In this document: positions 24,561 through 32,524 of the stretch, piece by piece
Numbering within the stretch: the stretch's first letter is position 1
Layout: each line of letters begins with the position of its first letter
DNA from: Magnetococcales bacterium
Lineage (GTDB): Bacteria > Pseudomonadota > Magnetococcia > Magnetococcales > Magnetaquicoccaceae
Direction: 5' to 3'
Length of the DNA stretch: 32,812 bases
Assembly: GCA_015234115.1 (NCBI GenBank)
Contig: JADFWP010000029.1
Coordinates: forward strand, 1-32,812
Notes under the pieces: generated by a model
The model's input: the letters and a program-made list of their open reading frames with translations, nothing else
The model's database searches: none
Told to the model about the DNA's origin: nothing
Translations under genes and position numbers: made by a program

Positions 24561-24634
24561 GGATCACTCCTCCACTCCTGGCAACAACCCGGATGCGACC
24601 GGCCCGGATTCCATGGGATGAAACCACCCACACC

Positions 24635-26818
24635 ATGAACCAACCGCCCTCTTCCTCTCCCGCGCATTTTGCTGCGCAGCTGACCCGCCGATGGTTCCAC
24701 GGGCTGCGCACCTATGGCATGATCCTGCTGGTGATGACGGCGGGGATGCTGTTTTCTCTGGCGATTTTCGTCAGCGTCCGTTCGCAGATCACCCATCATC
24801 TGTATCAGGAGTTCGAGTGGGTGGCCCAGGATCGCCATCGTGCGGTGCGCAAAGGGCTGGAATCGGCCCTGGGCGCGGTACACGAACTGAACGATCTGTT
24901 CATCTCCACGCCGGACATCCAGGCCCAGACCTTTCAGCGCGTCGCGACCCTGATCCACGCCCGCTACCCGGAAATCGAAGCCCTGCAATGGGTAAAACTC
25001 CTCCCCGCGCCAGAAAACCAACCCCCAAAAAACCAACCCAATGAACAGGCCCTGGTCACCTTTCAGGAACCGGCCACAGGCAACCCGATCCAAACGGAAC
25101 CGGACCACTATGCCATTCCCGGACGCCGCAAACTCCTGGAAGAGGCGCGCGATACGGGAAAACTGGTGATCAGCGGACGCATTCCCCTGACTCCGGACGA
25201 TCCCCAGCGTCTCGGTTTTCTCGCCGCCCTGCCGGTCTACCAACCCGAGGCCCCGCTCACCACCATTCTGGAACGGCATCGCGCCTTGACCGGCTATGTC
25301 ATCGGCATCTTCCAGTTCGCCAACCTGGCCCGCGAAGCCATCTCGATGCTGGAACCGCGCGGCGTGGAATGCATGATCCTCGATGACCAGGCCCCCGAAG
25401 AGGAACGTTATCTCCACTTCTACGCCTCTCGTCTCGCCAATCCGCCCTTCACCTTCGCGCATCCTCTGGATTGGCAACTCTGGCTCGGTCAACCCGATCC
25501 CAAGCTCACGGCCCACACCCGGCTGGGCAACCGGGTCTGGTCGATCACCTGCTCGCAAACCAACCACTTCCGCTCGGCGGAATGGTTCACTCACGGCCAC
25601 TGGGTCACTCTGCTCACCGGTCTGCTGCTCACCGGTCTGCTCACCCATTATCTGCTGCGCATCAAGACCGATCTGCTCATCCGCACCCGCATGGCGCAGC
25701 AACTGGCAGAATCCGAACGACTGTTGAGTGTGCTGTTCTACCGCTCCCCGGACATCATCCGCCTGGTGGACCGCGCCGGAGAGACGCTGCTGGTGAACCG
25801 CCATCCGGTGCCGGGAGAATACGATCCCACGAATCCCGTGCATCCCGCGCCGACCGACTTCCGGCAGGAATATCTGCGCACCCTGGAGCAGACCTTCACC
25901 CTCCAGGAGATCCACCATCTGCACCTCCGGGCCCGTGATGATCTGTGGTGGGAGGTGCGCATCGTCCCGCTGCGGGAAGAGACCGGCAGCGCCATGGCCA
26001 TGGTGGTGGCCACCGACATCTCCGAAAACAAAATGCTCGAAGAACAGGCTGCCAAGAATGGCCGCCTGGCCTCCCTGGGTCTGATGGCCGCCGGCGTTGC
26101 CCATGAAATCAACAATCCGAACAACTCCATCTATTACAACGCCAACCTGCTGGCCGACGCCTGGAGTTCCGTCAAGCCGATCCTGGATGAATATCACCGG
26201 GAGAATGGCGATTTTGCCATCTCCGGCCTCCCCTACAGCGAGATGGGCGACAAAATCCCCACCATCATCACCTGGATCATCGACAACACCGACCGCATCA
26301 AGAAAATCGTCGAACTGCTCAAGAATCTCGCCCGCAACGATTCGGGTCTCGCCAAGGAACCGGTGGATCTGGGGGCACTGGCCCATGGCACGCTGCTTCT
26401 GCTCAACAACACCATCCAGAAACACACGGATCAGTTCTCGATGCGGATTCCGGCAGATCTGCCTTTGGTGCCGGGCCACCCGCGACAACTGGAACAGGTG
26501 CTGATCAACGTGCTGGTCAATGCCCTGCAATCCCTGCCCGACCGCAGCCGCAGCGTCCATCTGGAGGCCACCACCGCGCCTTCGGGCCGGGAAGTGATCC
26601 TGATCGTCCAGGATCAGGGGCGGGGAATTCCCTCCTCCTATCTGGAAAAAATCACCGAACCCTTTTTCACCACCCGGCTGGAAAAGGGCGGAACCGGTTT
26701 GGGCCTTTCCATTTCCGCGACGATCATCAAGAATCATGGTGGCCGCCTGCGCTTCGAATCGGTCGTGAACAGCGGCACCACGGTCTTCATCCACCTGCCC
26801 TGCGCGAGAGACGCCTGA
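24635..26818 (+). CDS. CHASE-domain sensor histidine kinase (NtrB-type partner)
   Basis: The protein has 727 residues from the ATG at 24635; an ATG at 24593 would add 14, and neither has a strong ribosome site. A first helix (about 25-48) and a second (about 325-350) bracket a periplasmic domain of about 275 residues resembling CHASE (RYPEIEALQWVKLLP, LGFLAALPVYQ). A PAS-like segment follows. The H-box is in AAGVAHEINNPNNS (His near 490). An HATPase domain contains LINVLVNALQSL, DQGRGIP and GGTGLGLSIS. The response regulator starts directly after its stop codon. The signal is unknown; the neighbourhood points to phosphate or a related stress. Confidence 0.93.
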   Translation: MNQPPSSSPAHFAAQLTRRWFHGLRTYGMILLVMTAGMLFSLAIFVSVRSQITHHLYQEFEWVAQDRHRAVRKGLESALGAVHELNDLFISTPDIQAQTFQRVATLIHARYPEIEALQWVKLLPAPENQPPKNQPNEQALVTFQEPATGNPIQTEPDHYAIPGRRKLLEEARDTGKLVISGRIPLTPDDPQRLGFLAALPVYQPEAPLTTILERHRALTGYVIGIFQFANLAREAISMLEPRGVECMILDDQAPEEERYLHFYASRLANPPFTFAHPLDWQLWLGQPDPKLTAHTRLGNRVWSITCSQTNHFRSAEWFTHGHWVTLLTGLLLTGLLTHYLLRIKTDLLIRTRMAQQLAESERLLSVLFYRSPDIIRLVDRAGETLLVNRHPVPGEYDPTNPVHPAPTDFRQEYLRTLEQTFTLQEIHHLHLRARDDLWWEVRIVPLREETGSAMAMVVATDISENKMLEEQAAKNGRLASLGLMAAGVAHEINNPNNSIYYNANLLADAWSSVKPILDEYHRENGDFAISGLPYSEMGDKIPTIITWIIDNTDRIKKIVELLKNLARNDSGLAKEPVDLGALAHGTLLLLNNTIQKHTDQFSMRIPADLPLVPGHPRQLEQVLINVLVNALQSLPDRSRSVHLEATTAPSGREVILIVQDQGRGIPSSYLEKITEPFFTTRLEKGGTGLGLSISATIIKNHGGRLRFESVVNSGTTVFIHLPCARDA

Positions 26819-28276
26819 ATGAACGACACTCCACTCACCGGCATGCCGCCGGTCTTTCTCGTGGACGACGAGGAACACGTACTCAACAGCCTGAGCCTCT
26901 TTCTGCGCGGTTCCGGCTTCAAGGAGGTGGTCACGGTGCAAGACAGCCGCGACCTCATGCCGTTGATGCTGCGTCAGAAGGCCATGACCGTGATCCTCGA
27001 TCTCTTCATGCCCAATCTTTCGGGCATCGAACTGCTGCCCGAGATCATCCGTCATTTCCCCGAAGTGCCGGTGGTGGTGGTCACCGCCTCCCAGGAGGTG
27101 GAAACCGCCGTCACCTGCATGCGGGAAGGGGCGTTCGACTATCTGGTGAAACCGGTGGAACGGACCCGTTTTGTCACCAGCGTGCGCCGCGCCGTGGATA
27201 CCTTCCTGTTGCGCCAGGAGGTCCACGCCCTGAAGAGCTACCTCATTCATGGCGGCCTCAACCACCGGGAGGCGTTTGGTCGCATTCTCACCAACTCGGC
27301 CCAGATGCGAGGCATCTTTCAATACATCGAGGCCGTGGCCGGCAGCGGCGAGACCATCCTGATCACCGGCGAAACCGGCGTGGGCAAGGGATTGTTGGCC
27401 GAAGCGGCCCACCGGGTCAGCGGACGTACCGGCGGCTTCATTTCGCTCAATGTCGCCGGACTGGATGACACCCTCTTTTCCGATACCCTCTTCGGCCATC
27501 GCAAAGGGGCCTTTTCCGGGGCCGACAGCAACCGGGAAGGATTGGTGGCCCGCGCGGCCGGAGGCACCCTGTTTCTGGACGAAATCGGCGATCTGAAGGC
27601 GGCCTCCCAGGTCAAACTGCTGCGACTGTTGCAGGAGCAGAGCTATTACCCCCTTGGCTCCGATGTGCCCAAACTGAGCAGCGCCCGCATTGTCGCCGCC
27701 ACCAACAACGATCTGCGCAAAATGGTGGCAAACGGTGAGTTCCGGCAGGATCTCTACTACCGCCTCACCTCGCACCGGGTCGAAATCCCCCCCCTGCGGG
27801 AACGGACCGAAGATATTCCGTTGCTGTTGGGATTCTTTACCCAGGAAGCGGCCCGGGCCATGAACAAAGCCGTGCCCAACACCCCGCCGCAACTGCTTAC
27901 CCTGCTGGCAGCCCACCATTTCCCCGGCAACGTGCGGGAGCTGCGCGCCCTGATCTTCGATGCCGTGGCGCGCCATCCAGCGGGTCCCACCCTCTCCATG
28001 GAGAGTTTCCACCAGGCGATCCGCGACCACAACCAGCCGACCGGCGCCCCAACCGACCGGAACCCGCAGGAGAACAGCGCCTCCCCATCCGGAATGTTCT
28101 CTTCCGGGCAGTTTCCAACGCTGAAGGATGGAATCGATGCCATGGTCCACGAAGCCATGCGTCGCGCCAACAACAATCAAGGGATCGCGGCGACCCTGCT
28201 GGGCATCACCCGCCAATCCCTGAACCGGCGACTCATGAATATGCGTGCGAAACAATCGTCCCTCGACCTGGAGTAG
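26819..28276 (+). CDS. NtrC-family sigma-54-dependent response regulator
   Basis: This 485-residue protein joins a receiver (D16, D17, phosphoacceptor D61, K in LVKPVERT), an AAA+ sigma-54 activation domain and a Fis-type helix-turn-helix. Walker A is GETGVGKG. The sigma-54 contact loop is GAFSGA, a known variant of GAFTGA. Walker B is GTLFLDEIGD, and the arginine-finger region FRQDLYYRL is present. The DNA-binding helices (QGIAATLLGITRQSLNRRL) lie at the C-terminus after a Pro-rich linker. The gene begins at the base after the kinase stop. The downstream gap carries repeated 10-mers and a sigma-54-like promoter, so it probably controls the DUF47-DUF47-pit-ppk2 genes. Confidence 0.95.
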   Translation: MNDTPLTGMPPVFLVDDEEHVLNSLSLFLRGSGFKEVVTVQDSRDLMPLMLRQKAMTVILDLFMPNLSGIELLPEIIRHFPEVPVVVVTASQEVETAVTCMREGAFDYLVKPVERTRFVTSVRRAVDTFLLRQEVHALKSYLIHGGLNHREAFGRILTNSAQMRGIFQYIEAVAGSGETILITGETGVGKGLLAEAAHRVSGRTGGFISLNVAGLDDTLFSDTLFGHRKGAFSGADSNREGLVARAAGGTLFLDEIGDLKAASQVKLLRLLQEQSYYPLGSDVPKLSSARIVAATNNDLRKMVANGEFRQDLYYRLTSHRVEIPPLRERTEDIPLLLGFFTQEAARAMNKAVPNTPPQLLTLLAAHHFPGNVRELRALIFDAVARHPAGPTLSMESFHQAIRDHNQPTGAPTDRNPQENSASPSGMFSSGQFPTLKDGIDAMVHEAMRRANNNQGIAATLLGITRQSLNRRLMNMRAKQSSLDLE

Positions 28277-28684
28277 GGGTGCAGCAATTGCTGATAATAT
28301 ATCATTCTGCTGCACCCTCTGCCAACCAGAAAAGAAGGCTGTCACCCTTTTTCCCACCTCCCTGTGAATCAGGGGGGTACAGATCAGCATTCAATAATAT
28401 TCCAATAAACCGATTCCCCGCTTTCCCCCGCCAACCTCTTTGACAAATCGACACGGGTGCAGCTTTTTCTGCACCTCATCAATTTGCTGCACCCAGCCAC
28501 CCAGAGAAAAAACTCCTGCCTGATCACCCCCCCTTGACAGCCTCAACGCCAGCACAGACGCCATACAGCACCATTTTCCAGGTAGAATATTATGCTGCAC
28601 CCCTTGCCCATCCACCATGCAGCATTTCGATAAACGCCCAGCCAAACCCCTCCCCCCAAACCGCAGCAAAATTTGCTGCACCCC
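28277..28684. repeat. Cluster of TGCTGCACCC repeats (candidate activator sites)
   Basis: The 10-mer TGCTGCACCC occurs exactly five times in 408 bp: on the minus strand at 28277-28286, and on the plus strand at 28308-28317, 28485-28494, 28593-28602 and 28674-28683. A sixth half-site pair at 28455-28475 reads GGTGCAG-CTTTTT-CTGCACC. Several copies sit in dyads (28277-28317 and 28663-28679). The 566-bp gap 28277-28842 has no credible gene. The position between an NtrC-like gene and a sigma-54-like promoter suggests upstream activator sequences for that regulator. Confidence 0.75.
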
Positions 28685-28735
28685 TGAAAAATTCTCAAAT
28701 CCGGCCAAATGATCATACAACATATTGAAATTGAA

Positions 28736-28757
28736 CTGTTTTATCCTATTAAAACAG
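28736..28757. promoter_or_regulatory. Perfect dyad next to the sigma-54-like promoter
   Basis: CTGTTTTA and TAAAACAG flank a 6-bp centre and end two bases before the -24 element. It could be an operator for a second regulator or an IHF-like flexible AT-rich site, but no family can be assigned. Confidence 0.45.
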
Positions 28758-28759
28758 CA

Positions 28760-28775
28760 TGGCCCGCATCTTGTA
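28760..28775 (+). promoter_or_regulatory. Sigma-54-like promoter for the DUF47-pit-ppk2 genes
   Basis: TGGCCCGCATCTTGTA matches the -24/-12 consensus TGGCACG-N4-TTGCA in spacing and in most bases. The GG at -24 is intact and the -12 GC is GT. Transcription would start near 28787, giving a leader of about 56 bases. The nearest candidate activator repeat is about 80 bp upstream. Confidence 0.6.
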
Positions 28776-28842
28776 GTATAAGAGAGCATGGCAGGGGCGT
28801 TGCAGCCTCCCCCGATTTCCTCAAACCCGAGAGAGTCACACC

Positions 28843-29520
28843 ATGCCCAACCAGTCTTTCCTGTTGTTTGGAAAGAGCATGAACCTGGAAAAACAGATCG
28901 ATGAGTTTCTCAATCTGCTCTCCGAGGCCAATATTCTGTTTCGGGCCGGCATTGGACTGTATCTGGAAGAGACACCAGGAGGAACACGTTTTCAGGCACG
29001 ACTGCAACTGCTCAAACACCACGAACGGGAACTGGACACCCTGAGCCGTTTTATCGAGGCCCAGTTGCGCGCCCAACCGATTGTACCGGATCTGCGTGGA
29101 GATGTGCTGCAACTGCTCGAACAACTGAGCCGGTTGCAACGGCTGCTGGCCAAGAATCTCATGGAATTCGACGCCGAATGCCCAGCCATTCCCACGGATC
29201 TCCATCCCCGGTTCCTGGAGTTGAGCCAGTCGGTCTCCATGGCCGTGGAGATCTGCATCGAAGCGGGACACACCTTCTTCCACGAAACCGAACATGTGGG
29301 AGAGTACTTGAGCAAGGTGGCCTTCTACGAAAAAGAGGCTGACAAATTCGCCATGGGACTGGTCAAGTCGATCTTTGCCAATGAGACCATCACCCTGGCC
29401 GAAAAGATTCACATCCGCCGTTTCGTGGAAAAGGTGGATGAACCCGCCAACAAGGCGGAAGAGATCGCGGCATGGCTGGCCATCTTCTTTATGAGAAGGG
29501 CGCCCATGACCCCGGCATGA
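28843..29520 (+). CDS. Divergent PhoU/DUF47-like protein
   Basis: A 225-residue all-helical cytoplasmic protein. Its segments KHHERELDTLSRF and YEKEADKFAMGLVKSIF match the repeated E/D-x3-D metal-binding helices of PhoU and DUF47 proteins, but the rest is far from the other DUF47 copies in the window. The ATG at 28843 has GAGAG nine bases upstream. It is the first gene after the sigma-54-like promoter, 62 bases before a canonical DUF47 gene, and so probably belongs to the same operon as Pit. Its likely role is in controlling the Pit transporter or in phosphate signalling; that is inference from family and context. Confidence 0.85.
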   Translation: MPNQSFLLFGKSMNLEKQIDEFLNLLSEANILFRAGIGLYLEETPGGTRFQARLQLLKHHERELDTLSRFIEAQLRAQPIVPDLRGDVLQLLEQLSRLQRLLAKNLMEFDAECPAIPTDLHPRFLELSQSVSMAVEICIEAGHTFFHETEHVGEYLSKVAFYEKEADKFAMGLVKSIFANETITLAEKIHIRRFVEKVDEPANKAEEIAAWLAIFFMRRAPMTPA

Positions 29521-29582
29521 GTTCAAACAGGCCGTAAAACAAACCACAGCAATCCATCAACATCACAGCAGGAGAATTCAAC

Positions 29583-30278
29583 ATGGGCGGATCCAGCACA
29601 GGCTTTTCCAAACTCACCAACCGCGTCTTCCCCCGCATGCCCAACTTCTACGGGCTGATCCTCGAACAGTGCGCCCTGGCCGACCAGGCCGCCGCCCTGC
29701 TCGAAGAGTATGTGCAAACCGGCAACAAATCCCGCGCCGACCAGATCCTGAAACTGGAGCAGGATGCCGAAACCCTGCGTCAGCGCAACCTGGATGTGCT
29801 CAAGAACGCCTTCGCCACCCCCATGGACCGCGAAGACATCTATCGCGCCTACATGACCGTGGACTGCATCATCAGCTATGCCCACAACATCGTCTCCGAG
29901 ATGGATGCGCTGAACATCAAGACCGACAAGTACATCACCGACATGACCGCCGCCCTGCGCAACGCCGTGGAGACCCTGAGCGCCGGTTACAAGAAACTCG
30001 CCACCTCCCCGGCCGACTCCGACAAGGATGCCCAACTGGTCGGTCAGGCCCGCAAGACGATCGAAAAAACCTTCCGCGCCGCCCTGGCCCAACTCTTCCA
30101 GGGTGACAAGTATGTCCAGATGATGCAACAGAAACAGGATGGCGCCGAGGCCCAGGCCATGAGCTACGTCCTGGACATCTTCAAACGCCGTGAGATCTAC
30201 CGTCACCTCTTCGATGCCGCCATCGACATGGGCAATGCCGGCAAGGTGCTGCACGATATCGTGGTCCAGGTCGCCTGA
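29583..30278 (+). CDS. DUF47 / PhoU-like Pit accessory protein
   Basis: This 231-residue helical protein has the family phrases NAFATPMDREDIYRAYM and DIFKRREIYRHLFDAAIDMG and closely parallels the protein at 19641. GCAGGAG lies at normal spacing before the ATG. It is followed after 106 bases by a pit gene, the reverse of the pit-DUF47 order in the minus-strand module. It is probably an accessory or regulator of that Pit. Confidence 0.92.
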   Translation: MGGSSTGFSKLTNRVFPRMPNFYGLILEQCALADQAAALLEEYVQTGNKSRADQILKLEQDAETLRQRNLDVLKNAFATPMDREDIYRAYMTVDCIISYAHNIVSEMDALNIKTDKYITDMTAALRNAVETLSAGYKKLATSPADSDKDAQLVGQARKTIEKTFRAALAQLFQGDKYVQMMQQKQDGAEAQAMSYVLDIFKRREIYRHLFDAAIDMGNAGKVLHDIVVQVA

Positions 30279-30384
30279 TTCGAACCTTAAAGGACAGGCC
30301 GGTGCCAGGGCTTTGAGGCCCGGCCATACTCCTTGCAAACCCCAGTATCGAAGCGCACCTTGCCAGGAATCAATACGGAGTCAC

Positions 30385-31428
30385 ATGGATACCAGTCTCA
30401 TTCATACTCTGATGTGGACGACCATCATCGTCGTTCTGATATTCGACTACACCAACGGCTTTCACGATGCCTCCAACATCATCGGCACCATCATCGCCTC
30501 CCGCGCCATGACGCCGATCCAGTCCGTGCTCGTGGTGGCCACCTTTGAAATGCTCGGACCCATGCTGGCCGGAACTGCCGTGGCCAACACCATCGGCAAG
30601 TTCATCACCATCGGGGATCTGCCCGCCAACATCTCCATCATCGTGCTCCTGTGGGGCATCTTCGGGGCCATCTTCTGGAACCTGCTCACCTGGTGGGTGG
30701 GTCTGCCCTCCTCCTCCTCCCATGCGCTGGTGGGTGGACTGATGGGGGCCGTGATCATGGCCGCAGGCGCCGATCATGTGATGTGGGGCTTCAAGGAGTT
30801 CTTCGCCACCGGCAAGATGGGCGGCGTGGCCAAGGTGGTGCTGTCGCTGATCCTGTCGCCGATCCTCGGCTTTGTGGTCGGCTTCCTGTTCAACAAACTG
30901 GTCGGCTTCGTGCTGCTGCCGTTCAGCCCCAAGGCCAACACCTGGCTCAAACGGTTCCAGTATCTCAGTGCTGCCAGCCTCGCCTTCTCCCACGGCTCCA
31001 ACGACGCCCAGAAAAGCATGGGTATCGTCACCCTGTGTCTCGTTCTGGGCGGCGCCCTCCCCAAATTCGATGTGCCCTTCTGGGTCATCGTCGCCTGTGC
31101 GGCCTGCATCACCCTCGGGATCCTCTCGGGTGGCTGGCGCATCGTGCGCACCGTCGGCTTCGGCATCTACAAGGTGCGTCCGCAACACGCCTTCTCGGCA
31201 CAACTCACCGCCGGTACGCTGATCTTCGGCGCCGCGCTCTGGGGCGCCCCGGTCTCCACCACCCACGTCGCCAGCTCCGCGATCATGGGTGTGGGCACCT
31301 CCGATCGTCCCAAAGCGGTCCGCTGGGCCAAGGCCTCCGAGATCGTCAGCACCTGGGTGATCACCATCCCCGGCTCGGGTGCGGTCTCCGCCCTCACCTA
31401 CTGGGTCTTCGCCACGCTGGTCTACTAG
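30385..31428 (+). CDS. pit: Pit-family inorganic phosphate transporter (second copy)
   Basis: This 347-residue permease is a close paralogue of the Pit at 20405. Both signatures are present (YTNGFHDASNIIGT and FSHGSNDAQKSMGI), as are GLPSSSSHALVGG and APVSTTHVASSAIMG. Starts further upstream would overlap the DUF47 gene; the ATG at 30385 has CGGAG just before it. It is followed by a stem-loop and then polyphosphate kinase 2, suggesting that the phosphate taken up may be fed into polyphosphate metabolism. Confidence 0.96.
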   Translation: MDTSLIHTLMWTTIIVVLIFDYTNGFHDASNIIGTIIASRAMTPIQSVLVVATFEMLGPMLAGTAVANTIGKFITIGDLPANISIIVLLWGIFGAIFWNLLTWWVGLPSSSSHALVGGLMGAVIMAAGADHVMWGFKEFFATGKMGGVAKVVLSLILSPILGFVVGFLFNKLVGFVLLPFSPKANTWLKRFQYLSAASLAFSHGSNDAQKSMGIVTLCLVLGGALPKFDVPFWVIVACAACITLGILSGGWRIVRTVGFGIYKVRPQHAFSAQLTAGTLIFGAALWGAPVSTTHVASSAIMGVGTSDRPKAVRWAKASEIVSTWVITIPGSGAVSALTYWVFATLVY

Positions 31429-31445
31429 ATTTGTCGGCTCTCTTC

Positions 31446-31473
31446 GGTGGAGGCGACGCCTGTCGCCTCCACC
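31446..31473 (+). other. Perfect 12-bp stem-loop between pit and ppk2
   Basis: GGTGGAGGCGAC and GTCGCCTCCACC flank the 4-nt loop GCCT, 18 bases after the pit stop. No U-run follows, so it may partly stop transcription, protect the upstream mRNA end, or mark a processing site that sets the pit:ppk2 ratio. Confidence 0.65.
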
Positions 31474-31563
31474 AATCCCACAAAAAAACCATGGCCATTT
31501 GATCCCATGGATGATAAAATCCCCGCCAGATCTTTCTTCTCACTTTCCTTGGGAGAGCGCCCT

Positions 31564-32454
31564 ATGTCCAGTTCGAAGCCCGAAGACTCCAAAAAAGCCG
31601 ACGACACCCACACCAAGCACCGCCATCATTCAAGTACCCGCGACAAGGAGATCGTCCTGGGAACCGGGAGTCAAAAGGCCAAGCGGTCCGCTCAACCCAA
31701 ACTCAAAAAGATGTCCGAGGCCGAATACCTGAAAATCATCAACCCGCTCCACATCGAGCTGGTCAAGATGCAGAATTGGGTCAAGGAAAACGGTCACAAG
31801 ATCATCGCCATCTTCGAAGGCCGCGACGCCTCGGGCAAGGGTGGCACCATCAAACGGGTCATCGAACACTTGAACCCGCGCGGCTGCCATGTCATCGCCC
31901 TGGAAAAACCCACGGACCAGGAACGCAGCCAGTGGTATTTCCAACGCTATGTCAAGCACCTCCCCTCGGCAGGCGAAATCCATCTCTTCGACCGCAGCTG
32001 GTACAACCGTGCCGGCGTGGAACGGGTCATGGGATTCTGCACCAAGGATCAGGTCAAAGAGTTTTTGCGCACCGTGCCCGAATTCGAACGGCAACTGGTG
32101 GCCTCGGGGATCATTCTGTTCAAGTTCTACTTCTCGGTGAGCAAAGAGGAACAACTGCGCCGCTTCAACAGCCGCCAGAACGATCCCCTCAAACAGTGGA
32201 AACTCTCCCCGGTCGATAAAGAATCCCAGGACAAATGGGATGACTACACCAAGGCCAAAGAGGATATGTTCTTCTACTCCTCGACCGAACAGTGTCCCTG
32301 GACCATCATCAAGTCCAACGACAAAAAACAGGCGCGCATCAACACGATCAAATATCTGTTGAGCAGCCTGCCCTACACCGGCAAAAATTCCGAACTGCTC
32401 GACTACGACAAACGCGTGGTGCGTACCGTCTTCGAAGAGATCGGCATCGACTGA
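31564..32454 (+). CDS. ppk2: Polyphosphate kinase 2 (PPK2 family)
   Basis: This 296-residue protein is a single-domain PPK2, which transfers phosphate between polyphosphate and nucleotides. Walker A is in FEGRDASGKGGTIKR, and the lid and Walker B region carry the family phrase DRSWYNRAGVERVMGFC. The C-terminal part matches (PWTIIKSNDKKQARIN). The N-terminal 50 residues are charged and low in complexity. I chose the ATG at 31564 because GGGAGA lies eight bases upstream; an ATG at 31507 is possible. The direction (NDP-to-NTP synthesis or polyphosphate synthesis) cannot be read from sequence alone. It lies downstream of pit, consistent with a phosphate storage module. Confidence 0.95.
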   Translation: MSSSKPEDSKKADDTHTKHRHHSSTRDKEIVLGTGSQKAKRSAQPKLKKMSEAEYLKIINPLHIELVKMQNWVKENGHKIIAIFEGRDASGKGGTIKRVIEHLNPRGCHVIALEKPTDQERSQWYFQRYVKHLPSAGEIHLFDRSWYNRAGVERVMGFCTKDQVKEFLRTVPEFERQLVASGIILFKFYFSVSKEEQLRRFNSRQNDPLKQWKLSPVDKESQDKWDDYTKAKEDMFFYSSTEQCPWTIIKSNDKKQARINTIKYLLSSLPYTGKNSELLDYDKRVVRTVFEEIGID

Positions 32455-32480
32455 TCGGTCTGCAAACGACCCGATTCCAT

Positions 32481-32524
32481 CCGCTGTCTCCGCACGGTCA
32501 TTCCAAACCGTGCAGAGACAGCGG
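32481..32524 (+). terminator. Long hairpin after ppk2
   Basis: An 18-bp stem with one mismatch (CCGCTGTCTCcGCACGGT against ACCGTGCaGAGACAGCGG) and an 8-nt loop starts 26 bases after the ppk2 stop. It lacks a U-run, but it is the only strong structure at the end of the unit and probably marks the 3' end of the message. Confidence 0.6.

Noticed and set aside
24557-28390. A 1277-codon open frame on the minus strand
   Set aside because: It lies antisense to the sensor kinase and sigma-54 regulator, whose domains are unmistakable. The composition is that of a high-GC shadow frame.
28277-28684. CRISPR array
   Set aside because: The repeat unit is only 10 bp, spacing is irregular and orientation is mixed.
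28391-28789. A 132-codon minus-strand frame across the repeat cluster
   Set aside because: It contains the TGCTGCACCC repeats in different frames, has no family features and no convincing start, and crosses the sigma-54-like promoter.
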